DNA of 64,000 bases from Dryococelus australis (GCA_029891345.1 CM056995.1:83763895-83827894); one strand, 5' to 3'. Positions 1-12,338 are shown, counted from the first letter of the stretch. Notes: generated by a model not told the origin, from the letters alone. Numbers and translations: made by a program.

Positions 1-41
1 GTGGGCAACAAATTTATTTTCTATCTTCCAAATGCCAACAT

Positions 42-480
42 CTATAGATACCTGATTTCCGCAAAGAGTTCCTGGCAGCCTTGGTTTAGATGAGCTACGT
101 GTACACCGAAGCTTCCTTTGGTTACTGACCACGTGTCCTTAAGAGAATATTTCGCGGAATGTGACATCCAATCTGAATTTATTACTCTGTTCCCAAACAT
201 CTCTTGTTTGCGGGCAGGTAACAAGACACGGAACCGATAAAACCATCCAGTGGGGAACGTTGTTCAGAGCTAAAAAGTTTTGAAATACATTGGCGGAAAT
301 TCTTTACGCAAAAATAAAGTGCCCCTACCAATATCAACGGCATATTCATTTTCGAGAGTGCGAATGCGCGGTTTACCAACTGCCAATAAAATAACAATTT
401 TCCCCATTGTTCCGACTTGTAGGTTGTAGCCTTGAAATGCAAGGAGAGTTTTGTCAGTTTTCACTAGTGCTTCCTTGACT
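42..480 (-). other. Unidentified degenerate coding-like stretch
   Basis: Overlapping minus-strand frames cover this less AT-rich patch, none longer than 86 codons, and stops lie between them. One frame (about 464 to 270) has a beta-rich look (TLLAFQGYNLQVGTMGKIVI) that faintly recalls the strand pattern of retropepsins in Ty3-like elements. I cannot see the catalytic D-S/T-G triplet, so this is only a hint. It may be a host exon, a transposon fragment or chance. Confidence 0.15.
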
Positions 481-1356
481 GAAACTTCTGCGAATACGTG
501 GATGTACCTATTGGTATTGTATAATGGTTTGTACCCCTTCCCTGGTCAAAACTATCTAAGTAGATTTTGCACCATTTAATTTCTTTATCATGATAGTTGG
601 GAAATTTTTTGCATATTGATATGTTATGGTCTATGCTTAATAGTGTAGTGTTTAATGTTTCATTGTATACATTTTCATTTAAAATATACGCAGTGGTCTT
701 TCATGTCTGCTGTAAACTATATATTAGCAAACGTTTGAATGCATGGGTTTGATATAAGTACATATATATATATATAACTTCATAGTATTTTTGCATTGTA
801 AAAATAATTTTGAGTATTAGTTCTAATCCATGATGGAACTCTGACAGTTAGTACAGTTACATGACTTCTGTGTTCGTTTCTTTGTAACTTGATGTGCTAT
901 CATAAAAATTACAAATTGTACTGGATCTCGAAGTTTGTATTATTACAGCTCCCTCTCATTAGCGAGTTAAATTAATAATAAATAGAGGTTAATTTGAAAT
1001 TAAATAAGACATTTGAATTAAATTTGGTAATTAACTTACAATACTGCGCATATGGTAAATGAACAGATTTGAATTTGAGTAAACCATCGCCAACTGTGCA
1101 AAAAGTTTTGCAGAATTTTTGAACACTTAAATACTATATACGCATTCTGACAATGTATATACGTAAATAATTGATCGGAGATCATATAATATGAGTTTAT
1201 GCATGTGATTATATTGTCCCGTCTGCTCACATTTTTTCATGGGATAGAAAGTTTTCCAGCAGATTTTTTCATTATGTCTATCATACAAGCAAGGAAAAAC
1301 AGCGATTGCTTTACATAAACAGAAAGATCAGTGATTAGAGCTCGCCATTAGTATAT
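481..1356. other. AT-rich DNA without recognised features
   Basis: Strongly AT-rich sequence with a short TA run near 760-775. The only open frame (minus strand, 1036-1230) is short, of low complexity and not recognised. I see no gene, RNA gene or repeat family here. Confidence 0.5.
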
Positions 1357-1596
1357 ATATATAATTCACGGTAAAGTGAGCACTTTTGGAAGCCCTCTCA
1401 TTTGGAATGATAGTCATTAAATATATTTTATTTTAGCCTTAGACATTAACTTCCGAGTGCTGTGGAAAATACACACTCTATTAATTACCTACACTGTAAT
1501 ATTTATTTTAAAAAGTGGTTAAATAATTAAATATGGCTGAAAGGAAAAAGTAACTAGGGCCTCAAAAGTGCTCACTTTACCATGAACAGCCTATAC
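1357..1596. mobile_element. Small inverted-repeat transposon (MITE), GTTCACGG family, copy 1
   Basis: The left end reads TTCACGGTAAAGTGAGCACT and the right end is its reverse complement (AAAGTGCTCACTTTACCATG followed by AACAGCC). The element is about 240 bp, has no coding frame and sits in a TA-rich target. The same ends and nearly the same length recur at 44617-44855, which defines a family in this window. Transposase class is unknown; TA or TATA at the boundaries would fit a Tc1/mariner-type donor, but that is inference. Confidence 0.8.
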
Positions 1597-2385
1597 ATAC
1601 ATATACACACATTTACAGCTTTTAACATCGCTAAACCTTTTCCTTTGGCATGAAGCTAGATTTATTTACTACAAAACATGCTCAAAGAATATGTATTTTC
1701 TATAAATAATCTAGAATTACCATTAACAAAAACTTATAAAGAAACATTCTAATAACAGGAAACCTGTATGTATATGTAATCCTCTCTTTGAACTAAACCT
1801 CTTATTGTATTACTGAAAACCAAACACCTCCAAGAAATATTTTTCCTTTCTATACAGAAAGCGTTGTATGGATTTTTATAGTGTATTAGTTTCATACTAC
1901 TCGTTTATTGACAGCACGATTATGGAAATCATTCTCAATGGTAATAAATTCAATGATTTGCATATATTTGTGAAGATAATGTTAGCAAATTACTCAGCAT
2001 CGACAGCGTGCAATGGTAACAAGAGTACCTATGGGTGTTCAAGTTTACGACACACAGGTGCTTCATAACAACGCTCGACTGTCGACCCAAGGGTTGTCGG
2101 AATAATCCCGCGCACCTCTGTAATTTATTGAGTTCCAAAACAACTAACAAAAAGCAATTTCAGTGCTCCTACCGACCGCCGATAAAACTAAACTCTCCAA
2201 TGCCAGCGCACCCTTGCAGGTGACGTGATTACCAACACAAGATGACTGCACCGATACCAGCACTCCTAGCCGCGAATGGTAAAACTTGGGATCATTACAC
2301 TCTGGTGGCAGGCAAGAGAATTAAAGATGTCCACATACAGCAGACGATGACGACGAGGGAGCGTCCAAGTGGAGGTTGTAGGAGG

Positions 2386-2388
<3 letters not shown>
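1597..2388. other. Non-coding DNA, no feature recognised
   Basis: AT-rich to about 2,000, then moderately GC-rich. Short frames on both strands between 1868 and 2223 overlap each other and show no family resemblance. Nothing is supported here. Confidence 0.45.

Positions 2389-2424
<36 letters not shown>
2389..2424. repeat. (GA)n microsatellite
   Basis: An uninterrupted run of GA dinucleotides. The frames through it that encode Arg-Glu or Leu-Ser repeats are products of the microsatellite and not genes. Confidence 0.95.
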
Positions 2425-2427
<3 letters not shown>

Positions 2428-2444
2428 GGCAAGAGAAGAGACAA

Positions 2445-2675
2445 GACGGAATGATAGCAGGCAAGAGGGCAGAAAAGGAGTGGGAGAGAGGCTAGAAGGA
2501 ATGTTAGAGCATGAGAAAACCATGTGGAATGATAGAGAATGAAAAACCGAGGTGGATTGACAAGAGAATGGAATACCAAGTGAAATGATAAAGCAGGATA
2601 AAACAAAGTGGAATGATAGAGCATGAAAAAACTAAGTGGAATGATAGAGAAGGAGTTTGGGAATAGGGAAATTCC
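2445..2675. repeat. Degenerate ~30-bp purine-rich tandem repeat
   Basis: The phrase GTGGAATGATAGAG, followed by CATGAAAAAAC or a variant, returns about every 28-33 bp (near 2449, 2494, 2525, 2555, 2583, 2611 and 2640). Copies differ by several substitutions and small indels. It follows directly on the GA microsatellite and probably grew from the same purine-rich tract. Confidence 0.7.
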
Positions 2676-3660
2676 GAGGGGTAAAAGGAAAAAGGGGAAA
2701 TTAAGATGGGTGCTGTTAACTAGGAATGACAGAGCATGAGGTTTCGGCATGACATCATCCAAGATGGCCGCCAGCTTGTCCTCTTGTCCCCAGCCAGGAG
2801 CCAGTTGTGCCAGAAGGAATTTTTCCCTTCTACTCACGTTTCCTACATGCGAAACTCAGAGTACGATTCAAGCGGGAATGGACACAGGATCGTCGCGGTG
2901 GGATTCAAGTTCACTAACTACGCCACAACCGTCGTCCCACGTGGCAAGTATCAGACTTAATTTGTGTCGTGAAACCGTGTTGGTTATTGTACATATGGGA
3001 TATGGTATGAGAGCGATGGTTTGATTAGGTTTTTAGTATAGTCTATTCGCCGTATCTTCACACTTTTTGAATCAAACATTTTAAATTTCACCTCATGTAT
3101 GAGGTTATTTGTTTTTTCTTAAATATGCCATGTATTACAAGCGTTCTATACTTCTGTTAACACAAAAATCGCATATTATAGTGTAAATTAAACTTATATT
3201 TTACCTATATATTGGCTTATTTCACATATACTTAATATGAATAAAATAGCGACAAAAATATGTATGTTGGTAATGCCTAGTAAGAAACAATTCTGGGCAA
3301 ATTTTTTTTAATTGAGTGCACACAGATGGGGTGCGCTGTCCCTTTGCTGTAATTTTAAAGACTTGATTAAGCTTCTATTGCATGAGGCAAAGCAACCGCC
3401 TGAAAGTAGAACTTTAGCAGCGCTAAAGAAAAGTTGGAAGTAACCATGAATGGATTATAGTTTGAAGTTTTCAAGTGTTACCGGCAACTGGGAGTTACCT
3501 GGACGATAGGGTACTTGGGATATTCAACAAGAATTTTCGTTTCGTGGACATGTGACTTACCTGGATTAAGAATATAGAATATAATTAAATTGGTAGCTGG
3601 CAATAGGCCTAACGTATTGCGTATAACGATTTATTATACTCAGTTGTATGTAAAACAATA
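2676..3660. other. Non-coding DNA with a GC-richer patch
   Basis: A patch at 2740-2960 is less AT-rich and contains AAGATGGCCGCC (around 2760), a good match to the YY1 consensus, which is often near animal promoters. Overlapping frames of 74 and 91 codons cross it but I recognise neither. From 3040 to 3660 the sequence is AT-rich and featureless. Confidence 0.3.
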
Positions 3661-4502
3661 TTAAAGGCTGTTCACAGTAAAGTGAGCACTATTCAAATAA
3701 ATCTAGAAAAATACCACTGTCCGAGTACACACTGGCATGCAGACTCTTGGTTATTTTGGTAGCAAATTAAAAAAATTCAAAAAATTCTTAAAACTTGACA
3801 TTGTATTGCTTGTAGATACTGCGCGTGTAATGATGAAATACATGGCCACTGAAGTTAATATTTATTATTTTATACACATTAGATTACGAACTTGCATAAA
3901 AGTTGTTCACGATAAAGTGAGCACTTTTGAAATGAACCTTCGAAAAAAGTCACTGCCCCTAAATGCATATATTTTAATGGGCGCAATGAGTGAAATTTGC
4001 CCATTAAAGTTGGTACCTATGGATGGATAATAGTTCCCTATCTTGTCGTCGAATAAGAAATGTCAGGCAACCATTTGTGATAATTTAAATTATTTATTTC
4101 ACTTTCAGTTTTTTTTTAATGCACAGGAGTGCAAAAGGAGCAGATTTGTATAATATTTACTTTCCTAATAATTTCACAGTTTTACTTGACCGACGCATGA
4201 ATAAATAGATGAGGCACATAGAAATGTTAATTTTACATAAGGCGGAAGAATACATAACGTGCATACAAGTAGATCCTAAGCAGGGATTTCAAAAGTGGTC
4301 ATTTGACCGTGAACAGCGTATATAAGAAACACACTTACGTTCATAACAACTCGAGTGTTTTATTTGGGTGGCGCATGAATAAAGTGATCAGACCCATGTA
4401 AATGTTAATTTTACGTATGGTGGAAGGATACAAAATGGGAGAAAAATATATCTTATGCAGGGCTTTCAAAAGTGCTCAATTGACCTTGAACAGACTATAC
4501 TT
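3661..4502. mobile_element. MITE of the GTTCACGG family, copy 2, interrupted by copy 3
   Basis: The left end (GGCTGTTCACAGTAAAGTGA, about 3665) pairs with a right end at about 4465-4500 (AAAGTGCTCAATTGACCTTG followed by AACAG). The element is split by a second member at 3898-4322. Without the insert it is about 417 bp, the same size class as its guest. Sequence 4330-4460 is clearly related to 4200-4290, as expected if host and guest are two copies of one subfamily. Confidence 0.75.
3898..4322. mobile_element. MITE of the GTTCACGG family, copy 3, nested in copy 2
   Basis: Left end GTTCACGATAAAGTGAGCAC and right end AAAGTGGTCATTTGACCGTG plus AACAGCG. The interior (3925-4030) closely matches the interior of the copy at 47268-47665, so these two belong to one about 400-bp subfamily. 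A 97-codon plus-strand frame running over the left half (3737-4030) is a by-product: it crosses the insertion boundary. Confidence 0.8.
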
Positions 4503-7041
4503 TCAGAGTCGAAACTTACTCCGATGCCCAAGTAAACCCAGCTGGTGATATAAATAAATTAAGCAATTGGATTTAACTATTTGTTCATAAAAATAAATGT
4601 CTATACAGTAGCAAACAGTATGTTTAAAGTTAATAATAATAATGCAGATGTGTTATAACCGCGTGAAGTGCTGAAAGATACAGAGCCTATTTGATCATAA
4701 TCAACCTAACCGCTTCTGGTTTATTATTGACGTACCCGAGGCACACCGTTCGGATATTACGTGCGCGCATGAAAACGTCACCCGAAGACATGCCTATATT
4801 TCCTAAATGCCGCCGAAAATCCCAAGTGACTTTTAACATTTTTTCTACGTCCTGTTACCTTTCCTTTCCCCCTTCTTCACCTCCATAACGCAGTCGAAAG
4901 CGGAAGAGGGAAATAAACATGTCAAAAATTTACGCGAATAGAAACGTCTGGCGAGGGACGTTTTTGAAAGGTGTGATGGGGAAGTTGGCTGGCTGACATT
5001 TGCTCGGGGAGTAAAAAAAAAGGGATGATTGGGAAGAGAAGAATGAGGGGTGGAAGGGGGGGGTGGGAGAACGAATGGGTGGGCGAGGGAAGGAAGAGGT
5101 AAATAAGTGATCAGCCGTGGAAACAGTTGAAGACGTGATGTCTGGGAGAACGCCTACCTGTCAGTCGGGCCGCGAGCAAAGAGCGGCTGACAGCCGACAG
5201 CATATGTGACGTTACGAACGTGAAGGGAGAAACTGTTTTTTTTTTATTGTAGCCGCGGGGGAGGAACAGGACGAGATATGCGTTACATATGATCCCCTCC
5301 TTTTCTCTCTCAAATATGGACCGCAATGAAATGTATATTTTCGTCATATGCTACGAATTATTGACGTCGAGGGTTTTGCTCACAATGGTACCAATTGAAA
5401 CTTGAACAAATGAAGCATTATGGCAATTTGTTCCCGTTACTTAATAGTCTGTATGATTCACTTACTGAGGTCTAATTCAAAATAAACATTCCACAGTAAG
5501 TCGTATAGTACCGTCTCGCCACCCGGATCGTCATTTCAAACTCCGTCGTTCATAGGTCAGGATTTCCACACAGCTTGTTACACCATTACTGGACTATGGG
5601 AAAGATCAGCTGTTTTTATTTATCATATGCTTACATTTCATTAACTCACTCACGTGCAAATATAACTGTAATTATTTATTATGTGTTCAATTACATCAAG
5701 TAATTCTGGTAGCATATTGTGTACCCTAGAGGTTAAGGTAAATCCCGCAAAAGTATAAAATTGTATAAAAAATTTGTACCGTGCACTATAATACCCTGGG
5801 GGAATCAGGCAGACAGTATTTTTTATGTCGTGCCGTTATGCTCTCTCAGGGAGAAAATCTGCAGTTGAAACATGAAATAAGTCTAAAATGTTATTTGATT
5901 TAAATGTAATTCATACCATCACGTTAGAAGTGCAGTACATGTTATATGTGGTATATAAGGTTGCTTATGACAATAGTTTGCATTAAATAATTTTGCATAC
6001 TTTATTTGGTAGCAAAATTAATATTTCCACTCAGTAATCAACATTACACGAGCTGGCATGTTTTCGCTTATTATGCACTTAATTATATATTCTGTCACAA
6101 ATGCGGTCATAATACAATCTCTCTTACTAGTTATAGTCACTAATGAATTGTTGATTATAGAACTACACGATGAAAATATGTATAACTTGACAACTTTTCA
6201 AGCTGTCGTGGAACAGTGGAATTTCACCTAATTATGAAAAAATACATCAATCTTTAATTTTTTTTTCACAAAAATGTTATTATGTTAGAGACACGGTTTA
6301 TCAAATTCATATAAAACTGGATCAAATGAAGTCTAATTAGACAGTAAGTATCTCACATGCCTGTAGCATTCTGATTACTCAGCAAGCACGTTAAAAAATA
6401 TAATTACTTCGTCATATATTTCTTTTCTTTAATTTAATTTCACTGCTATCTATGTTCCTATTTTTTACTACTATACGGATTAAATTTTTTAGTTGAATGG
6501 AATATCATAAAATCAAATACTCAAACTTAGTTCGTCCCAAAAAAAAAATATACTATATGTCAGTGTTTTGTCTAAGAAGACAGATCGGTCAATAACCTTG
6601 CTTGCCATTTGCTAGTCTTTACACATGTCGGTAATTTCGGTGATTATATATTTATAATTTTAATTTTTGTTGTATCTGTCGTAATTTCACCAATGACATC
6701 CTGTTACATAACCTTCAAGCTTGGCACAGGACTAGAACTAACCTAAGTGATGAAATTAGTTGAATAATCATGAAATTTACAACGTTTTTCGAGATATATT
6801 CTCAAATAAATAAACACTCTTTTGCTGCTATTTTTTCTATATCGGTTTCCGTATATATCAATGAAGCATTTTGTGAGTTTTAACTAGTAATTTGGGAATT
6901 CATATGTGCAAATATGGCCAAAAACGCAAAGCATGTGGATGTAAAACGTGACATTATTTATTTTTAAAAGTTAGTCAGTTTATCGCAATGAACCAATATC
7001 CAAAGACTTTGAAAGGTATATATTCCCATTTACCGTGAGAC
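4503..7041. other. Non-coding DNA, mostly AT-rich
   Basis: A GC-richer section at about 4690-5350 contains purine-rich and poly-G runs (near 5055) and short unrecognised frames on both strands. From 5350 to 7041 the sequence is AT-rich with homopolymer runs and only very short frames. No gene or repeat family is recognised. Confidence 0.45.
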
Positions 7042-7778
7042 TACACTGTTAAAAAATTTCCTTCATTTTACAGAAAAGTGTGGATAAAAATTTATCCATA
7101 GGTGTCCGTAAACTCTCCGTAAAATTACGGAAACATTGATTCTCAATAACGGTCTTTCCGTAAAATCCACGAACCTCTCCGTTAATTCCCTAGTTAGATT
7201 TCTGTACTTCTAGTTTAAATATTTCTTAATATCTGTTTTATTTTAATTTTCAGTATGTGGGTGTTCTACTGTGTATAAGAAGATATTTAAAAAAAGTCAA
7301 AATATTATATACTTAAACAAGATTTGAACCAGAGTCAAAAATTTGCAAGTTCATGACCCTAATCACTTACCTGCAACTCTCACACGGGGAATCTTGGATA
7401 ACAAATGATTTTCTATTAGTCACATAAGCAATTTCTTTAGTTTCTATTAAATTTTGTATATTTTAAGTGTTGCTAAGTGTTACATATGCCTGTTACTACT
7501 TTTTTTTTAATTTTTGAAAGAACAGGTCTTAGTGATATGGATAACCTTCACTGCCGCAGAAACAATAATTTCTTGATTACAGTGAAAAATAAAGCTTCGT
7601 GTAGATTCGCCATCGTTCCTGCCCGAAAAGCGAAGTTATAGGAAATACGGAGATTTTCCGTATTTTGTATTTACGCACTTAACTCCATTTTTCGTCATTA
7701 CGGATTGTGTTTCCGTATATTTACTGGGCACTTACGTAAAAATTTTCCGTATATATACGGAAAATTTATACAGTGTAT
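7042..7778. mobile_element. Inverted-repeat element rich in CCGTA/TACGG motifs
   Basis: The left end begins TACACTGTTAAAAAATTTCC and the right end is ACGGAAAATTTATACAGTGT followed by A, which is an imperfect inverted copy. Inside both ends the motif CCGTAA / TTACGG is repeated many times in both orientations (7100-7180 and 7645-7760), as subterminal transposase sites often are. No transposase frame remains. At 737 bp it is probably non-autonomous; superfamily not assigned. It encloses a tRNA-like stretch. Confidence 0.65.
7317..7389 (-). repeat. tRNA-like relic (SINE head or tRNA pseudogene)
   Basis: Read on the minus strand, GTTGCAGGTAAGTGATTAGG resembles an internal A box and GGTTCAAATCTTG is a good B box, at a tRNA-like spacing. 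Arms do not pair well enough for a working tRNA. It is most likely the head of an old SINE or a tRNA pseudogene inside the surrounding transposon. Confidence 0.4.
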
Positions 7779-7876
7779 AAAGCATTTTGGAATTTCCAAG
7801 TATTTACACGCCCTGAGAATGTCCAAAACGCTCAAATCAAATCTTAATGTTGCCACTATGTACAGATGTGCCATAA

Positions 7877-7907
7877 CACACACACACACACACACATATA
7901 TTATATA

Positions 7908-7958
<51 letters not shown>
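7877..7958. repeat. Compound (CA)n(TA)n microsatellite
   Basis: A CA run is followed by about 60 bp of TA with small interruptions. It accounts for the long Tyr-Ile repeats in frames on both strands. It lies directly beyond the 3' end of the Tc1-like pseudogene; TA repeats are common target sites for that superfamily. Confidence 0.95.
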
Positions 7959-7962
<4 letters not shown>

Positions 7963-7964
7963 CA

Positions 7965-8900
7965 CAGTAGTGGTACGACGTGGCATAGACTCCACAAGGC
8001 ACCGGAAGTTGTCGGGAGCTGTACACATCCATGACAGCTTTACAGTCTAATACAGTGCACGGAGATCCGCCGGAGCAGGATCCATGGCACACAATCCTCT
8101 TGATAACATCCCAGATAATTTTCGACAGGATTGAGGTAGGGCGACCTCGAGGGCCAAGCAAGCAACCTCAAGTCCGTGAAGTGTTCATCCACCCACTCGG
8201 TCACAATCCGGGAGCGGCGAACTAGTGAATTGTCTTGCTCTAAGTAAAGGCCTCCCCCAGGATACTGCAGGCGCATAAATGGGCGAACATGATCTGCCCG
8301 AAGGTCCCTGTGTTGTTTGCCGACGAGGGAAGATGGTACGTGTACCAGGGGAACCATTTCCTCTCTCGCAAGTAGTCCCCGTACGAGGATATCACCGCCA
8401 CTTGCCTCAACTGTACCCTGATGACATGAGATATCCTTCGTTTCGTGTGCTCGGCGACGCACTCGTACCCTGCCATCGACGTGCACCGTGTACCGCGGCT
8501 CATCCGCCCAGGCAAACTTTTTCCATGCATCGATACTTCAATGGCTGTGTTCCAGCATCCACGTCAATCGCTGAGCCCTGTGACGTGCGGTGAGCAGAGG
8601 TACCCTGATGGGGCGGCGGCTTCTATACCACATAACGAGGAGGTGGTTCGGGGTGGTATGGCTGATGATAGATAGTTGTGGCCCAGCATTGAATTGGCGA
8701 GTGATCTGCTGCACTGTGCCCGTCTATACGCTGTTATCAAGTGAGACAGCAGGCGGTGGTGACCCCTGTCGTCGATACGTTGTACGCCAGGGCAGTTGCC
8801 CCTGCACGACTTTGATGGAGTTGGAGTGCACCATAGGTCTGTCTTCAATGATCTGGCCACGATTAAATAAGCTGATATCTTGTTTCTCCCCCATTCTGGG
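7965..8900 (-). pseudogene. Tc1/mariner-like transposase pseudogene
   Basis: A cut-and-paste DDE transposase remnant read from about 8900 downwards, in at least three frames. The N-terminal helix-turn-helix begins near 8890 (DISLFNRGQIIEDRP). The longest frame (8486-8040) holds the catalytic half: QDN (Asp codon near 8234) and LLAWPSRSPYLNPVEN (about 8160-8118), which match the second Asp and the D-L-N-P-[IV]-E-N block of Tc1-type enzymes; the Asp of that block is Tyr here. The C-terminal SMPRRTTTVC near 7980 is typical of the family. Frameshifts, an internal stop and the lost catalytic residue show it is dead. No terminal repeats were found. Confidence 0.85.
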
Positions 8901-8934
8901 CTCTACTGTTACTCATAGTCAGTATAAAGTGTGA

Positions 8935-10940
8935 AGAAACCTCAGTCACACATTGGTGGGCACTATCCCATTCGACCGGGGACCTGAGCCCCATTTATTC
9001 AGCACGGCAGGTGTCTAATTCAACTGCTCATGCGTGTATTAATTTTACACACACATGCACACATACCCACATATATTATTACTACTATTATTACTATTAT
9101 TTTGATGCAGGATATCAATGGTATGTCTGTAAATTGGAGTGTGAAAAGTATATTATGTAGTATATGATTAAAAGTAATGAGCTGGAACAACAAAAATGTG
9201 TATACTAATTACTTAAACCAAGATTTAGATAAAACTAAAGTATTGTTTGTGACACACCGCCGTGTCTCATTGTATTCGTCTGGGTCGTCTCGCGCAGCCC
9301 TCTGTATGAGGTGACATCAAGTGTCCATGTTCAGATACAATATTCGACAGGCATGGACTGCCTACTGATGATTGTTGTATGTTTTTTTATAAATATTCAG
9401 TGTAACAAAAGAGATAGTATATATGGGGGTTGTATATGAGGTTTTCGGTTGACTTATTTACTATTACTGAAAGAGCTATTCAAGCGAAGAATAAATTAAT
9501 AACTCGTATGTTTTATTTGATTTTAAAGAGTGATGTTTAAGAGCTCTTATTTGTATTGAATACAAGATGTCATCTACGAGACCTTGTAATATATTCTAAA
9601 TTTAATGTGATAGCTAATTTCTACAAAGCAAGTTTCTCAAACTAACTTAATTCCTACCAAATTTCGTTAGTACTTAATTACTTCTATTATTGGTTCCAGC
9701 TTTATTATTCCTACTCTGGTATTGTCAGCTACGAATCTGAAGCAAGTCTTGCAATTAAAAAATTTTCATAGCCAAGTACATTAATTAGTTACCACAATAA
9801 TTTAACTCTCGTTATATTTACGGGGTCTTCGAGAGGTTGAAAATTTTGTACCGTCACATGTAACAGGTGGCCGCTCTGCGAGCGTGTGACCCACGGATGA
9901 TTTATTGACGGGCGCGCTATCAGTAGTAACCGGAGACGCAGCGGCTTTTCACAAAGTATTGTTTACAAAGTGTAACTGTCATGTCTATCAGAGTGCGTGC
10001 AGCTCCACACCTTGGGTATCGGGTGTCCTTGATACATCTAAAGAATGCTCTGAATTACTGACATCTTTTCTCTCAGCGCGACTCGGGGTGCGTTGAACCT
10101 TCCAGATGGCCAGGGTGTCTGATATATACTGTAAATGCGATGGGCCTTCGAGCTGGGAGTTGATGAGTGGATAAGTGGCTGGAGTTTTAGCGATAGACGA
10201 CGAGCGAGAAGAGAAACGAGCGGCGAGAGAAAATACTAGTGGGAGGAAAATGTGCGACAACGATCATCGGCGCAGCGAATAGTGCAACTGGCAAGCTGGA
10301 CTATTGGACTGGATGTGTGAGTGAAATACATTATAAATCATGGCAACATACAGACTGAAAGTGTTTTAATGATGTGTACGAGTTAGTTGACTACAATCAA
10401 ACAGACACATTAAGAAAGACGTTAATTAGAGTTAAAATATACATTAAATATTGCGCTATCTGAAAAATGAAAGAGCAATAGTGGAGATAAATATATTAAT
10501 ACTGTAAATAGGCCCAATAGCTGGGTGAATTTAATTTAAATCAAATTCAGCTAGTATATTTTTATTAATATATCCATCCCTCACGAACTCAGATACACCC
10601 CTAAAGCGTCTTGTAACATTACTGTACATATTATTCACTTTCATCGTGTAAGAAAAAGGGGTTGATACCGCTGTGGAAATGCATCGAAGAACACGCAGAA
10701 ATCGTCGTACAATCCAAACGGGTTTTACAACACAAACTGTTCGTGTGTCGAAGGTACTCTGATCGTAAGTGAAAGAGCACCACTCGCCTGTACTGGTCTA
10801 CAGCGAAGAAACCAGGGTCTTGCCGCAGATCGTCTGCCATCACGAGTGCAGATAACTGCGATTCCATTGTGTGTGTGTGTATCAGAGAGTGTGTCTGCAA
10901 TGTCTCGGAGATGACAGTGAGCACCTGCTGCATGAATAAA
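8935..10940. other. Non-coding DNA with a GC-richer patch
   Basis: Mostly AT-rich, with short CA and TTA runs near 9050-9100. The part from about 9840 to 10310 is richer in CG dinucleotides and could be a promoter or first exon, but I find no coding frame that I recognise. A GT run lies near 10870. Frames of about 100-130 codons on the minus strand (10631-11108) run antisense to a transposase remnant and look spurious. Confidence 0.4.
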
Positions 10941-10941
10941 T

Positions 10942-11275
10942 GACTTTGAGGATGGCCGTATATTGGGAATCCGAGAATGCGGCAGGACGTTCGGCAGAAT
11001 TGTCACTAATTTGGGGTGAGATGTGTGAGTGGTCCATCGGTGGTGGAGAAGATGGGCGATAGAGGGCTGCCACAGCCGCTTAGCTCCTACGGGGCCACCT
11101 CGTTGCACTAATTAACGCCTGGACAGGACAGGAGGATCGTCTGGTCTTCCCCGACTAGCAACAGCAATCGCACGTGCAATCAGAGCCGCGGCACCCCCGG
11201 CCATCATTACGCATGCGGTTGTACGAACATTAAACAATCGATTGTTGGAGGAAGGTTTACGTCAACGAGCTATAT
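10942..11275 (+). pseudogene. Tc1-like transposase, N-terminal DNA-binding half only
   Basis: The plus strand encodes, over changing frames, the two helix-turn-helix units that open Tc1-type transposases. FEDGRILGIRECGRTFGRI at about 10945-11001 is the first recognition unit, a Trp-rich linker follows at 11035-11060, and VRTLNNRLLEEGLRQRA (11221-11271) is the second unit. Stops and frameshifts separate the blocks. No DDE catalytic domain follows: the homology ends at about 11275 in unrelated AT-rich DNA. It belongs to the same superfamily as the pseudogene at 7965-8900 but lies on the other strand and is not its missing part. Confidence 0.65.
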
Positions 11276-12057
11276 AGTAAACATAGAGTGGCGGACGTGT
11301 TTCCAGACTGAGGCCACTTGAACCTCTGTCCGCCATTTTTATTTCAGTCAAAAAATAGGTCCGCGGTAGGGCGTAGCAGTAAGGAACATCACGCATACGT
11401 ACCAAAAATTTTCGACAAATAAAATACAATTGGACATTTTCACGCACTTGCTGGCTGAAAATAAAGTGTAATACACGGATTTTGCTTTGTAAGGTTAAAG
11501 ATAGCATAAAACAAACCGCTGGGAAGTTGTATAAAGTAGTGTTGTGAATGTTATTTTTGTGAAGAATTGTGTTGATATCAAACCAGCTTGCATGTTTGAG
11601 ATTGCAGTGTATAAGTCTATGCATGGGAGCATGCAAGCGATTTATGTATCTATCTGAGTACTGGGAAATATTAAAGGTACAATGGGCTGTGGTGTTTCGG
11701 CTCGAAACTGCAATGCAAATAATTTATACACTACAGCAGTCTGGGATCCAACCACAAAGTTGGTGGATTGACCTCGTAATCAAAATCATTGTTTTCGTGT
11801 ATTGAGACAGACGTGGAAATTATATTTTGTGGTGCTCACGGAAAGCAGGTTCTGGTAAATGTAAACATATTGTCGAGGTAATGTAAAGCAGAGGGGCTTA
11901 AAAAAAAATTCCGGAAAAATGGTATAAAGCCACTCTATTATTAATACAGAACACAGATTTTATGAGGCGTATCAATATTTCACCTGTTGGAGAGGGCTAT
12001 GAACTGTAGGAAAATTGAGGGGTAAAAGTTTATAATGAAAATGTATATATCTACAAT
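11276..12057. other. Non-coding DNA, no feature recognised
   Basis: Moderately AT-rich. Frames of 124 codons (minus, 11262-11636) and 78 codons (plus, 11569-11805) overlap each other and I recognise neither. No repeat family is seen. Confidence 0.35.
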
Positions 12058-12338
12058 TTCCCTGATCTTCATTGCCCACCTCACTATACACTTAGGTGTT
12101 TGTATTAGTTTGGTTATGTCTTTTTGGCAATTCGTGTAGTTCCATGTTGTGTAAATATTATTATGAAGTACATATTTTCCACTCGTTTTACCCCACAAGT
12201 TCCCTGATCTTCATTGCCCTCCCCGCTATCAATTTAGGTGTTTGTATTGGTTTGGTTACGTCTTTTTGGCAATTCATGTATCTCCATTTGTAAATATTAT
12301 TATGAAGTACATATTTTCCACTCGTTTTATCCCACAAT
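12058..12338. repeat. Tandem duplication, two ~140-bp units
   Basis: TTCCCTGATCTTCATTGCCC begins a unit at 12058 and again at 12200; the first 10 bases appear a third time at 12339. The units (142 and 139 bp) differ by scattered substitutions and a 3-bp gap. Non-coding. Confidence 0.9.

Noticed and set aside
2295..2837. 180-codon minus-strand frame, the longest in the window
   Set aside because: It consists of a Ser-Leu run from the GA microsatellite and translations of the 30-bp repeat (Phe/His/Ser-rich). No family resemblance.
7698..8034. Frames of about 100 codons with Tyr-Ile runs
   Set aside because: They are translations of the TA microsatellite and its edges.
9905..10260. Frames in the GC-richer patch as a possible host exon
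   Set aside because: Short, overlapping on both strands and without recognisable domain or splice context.
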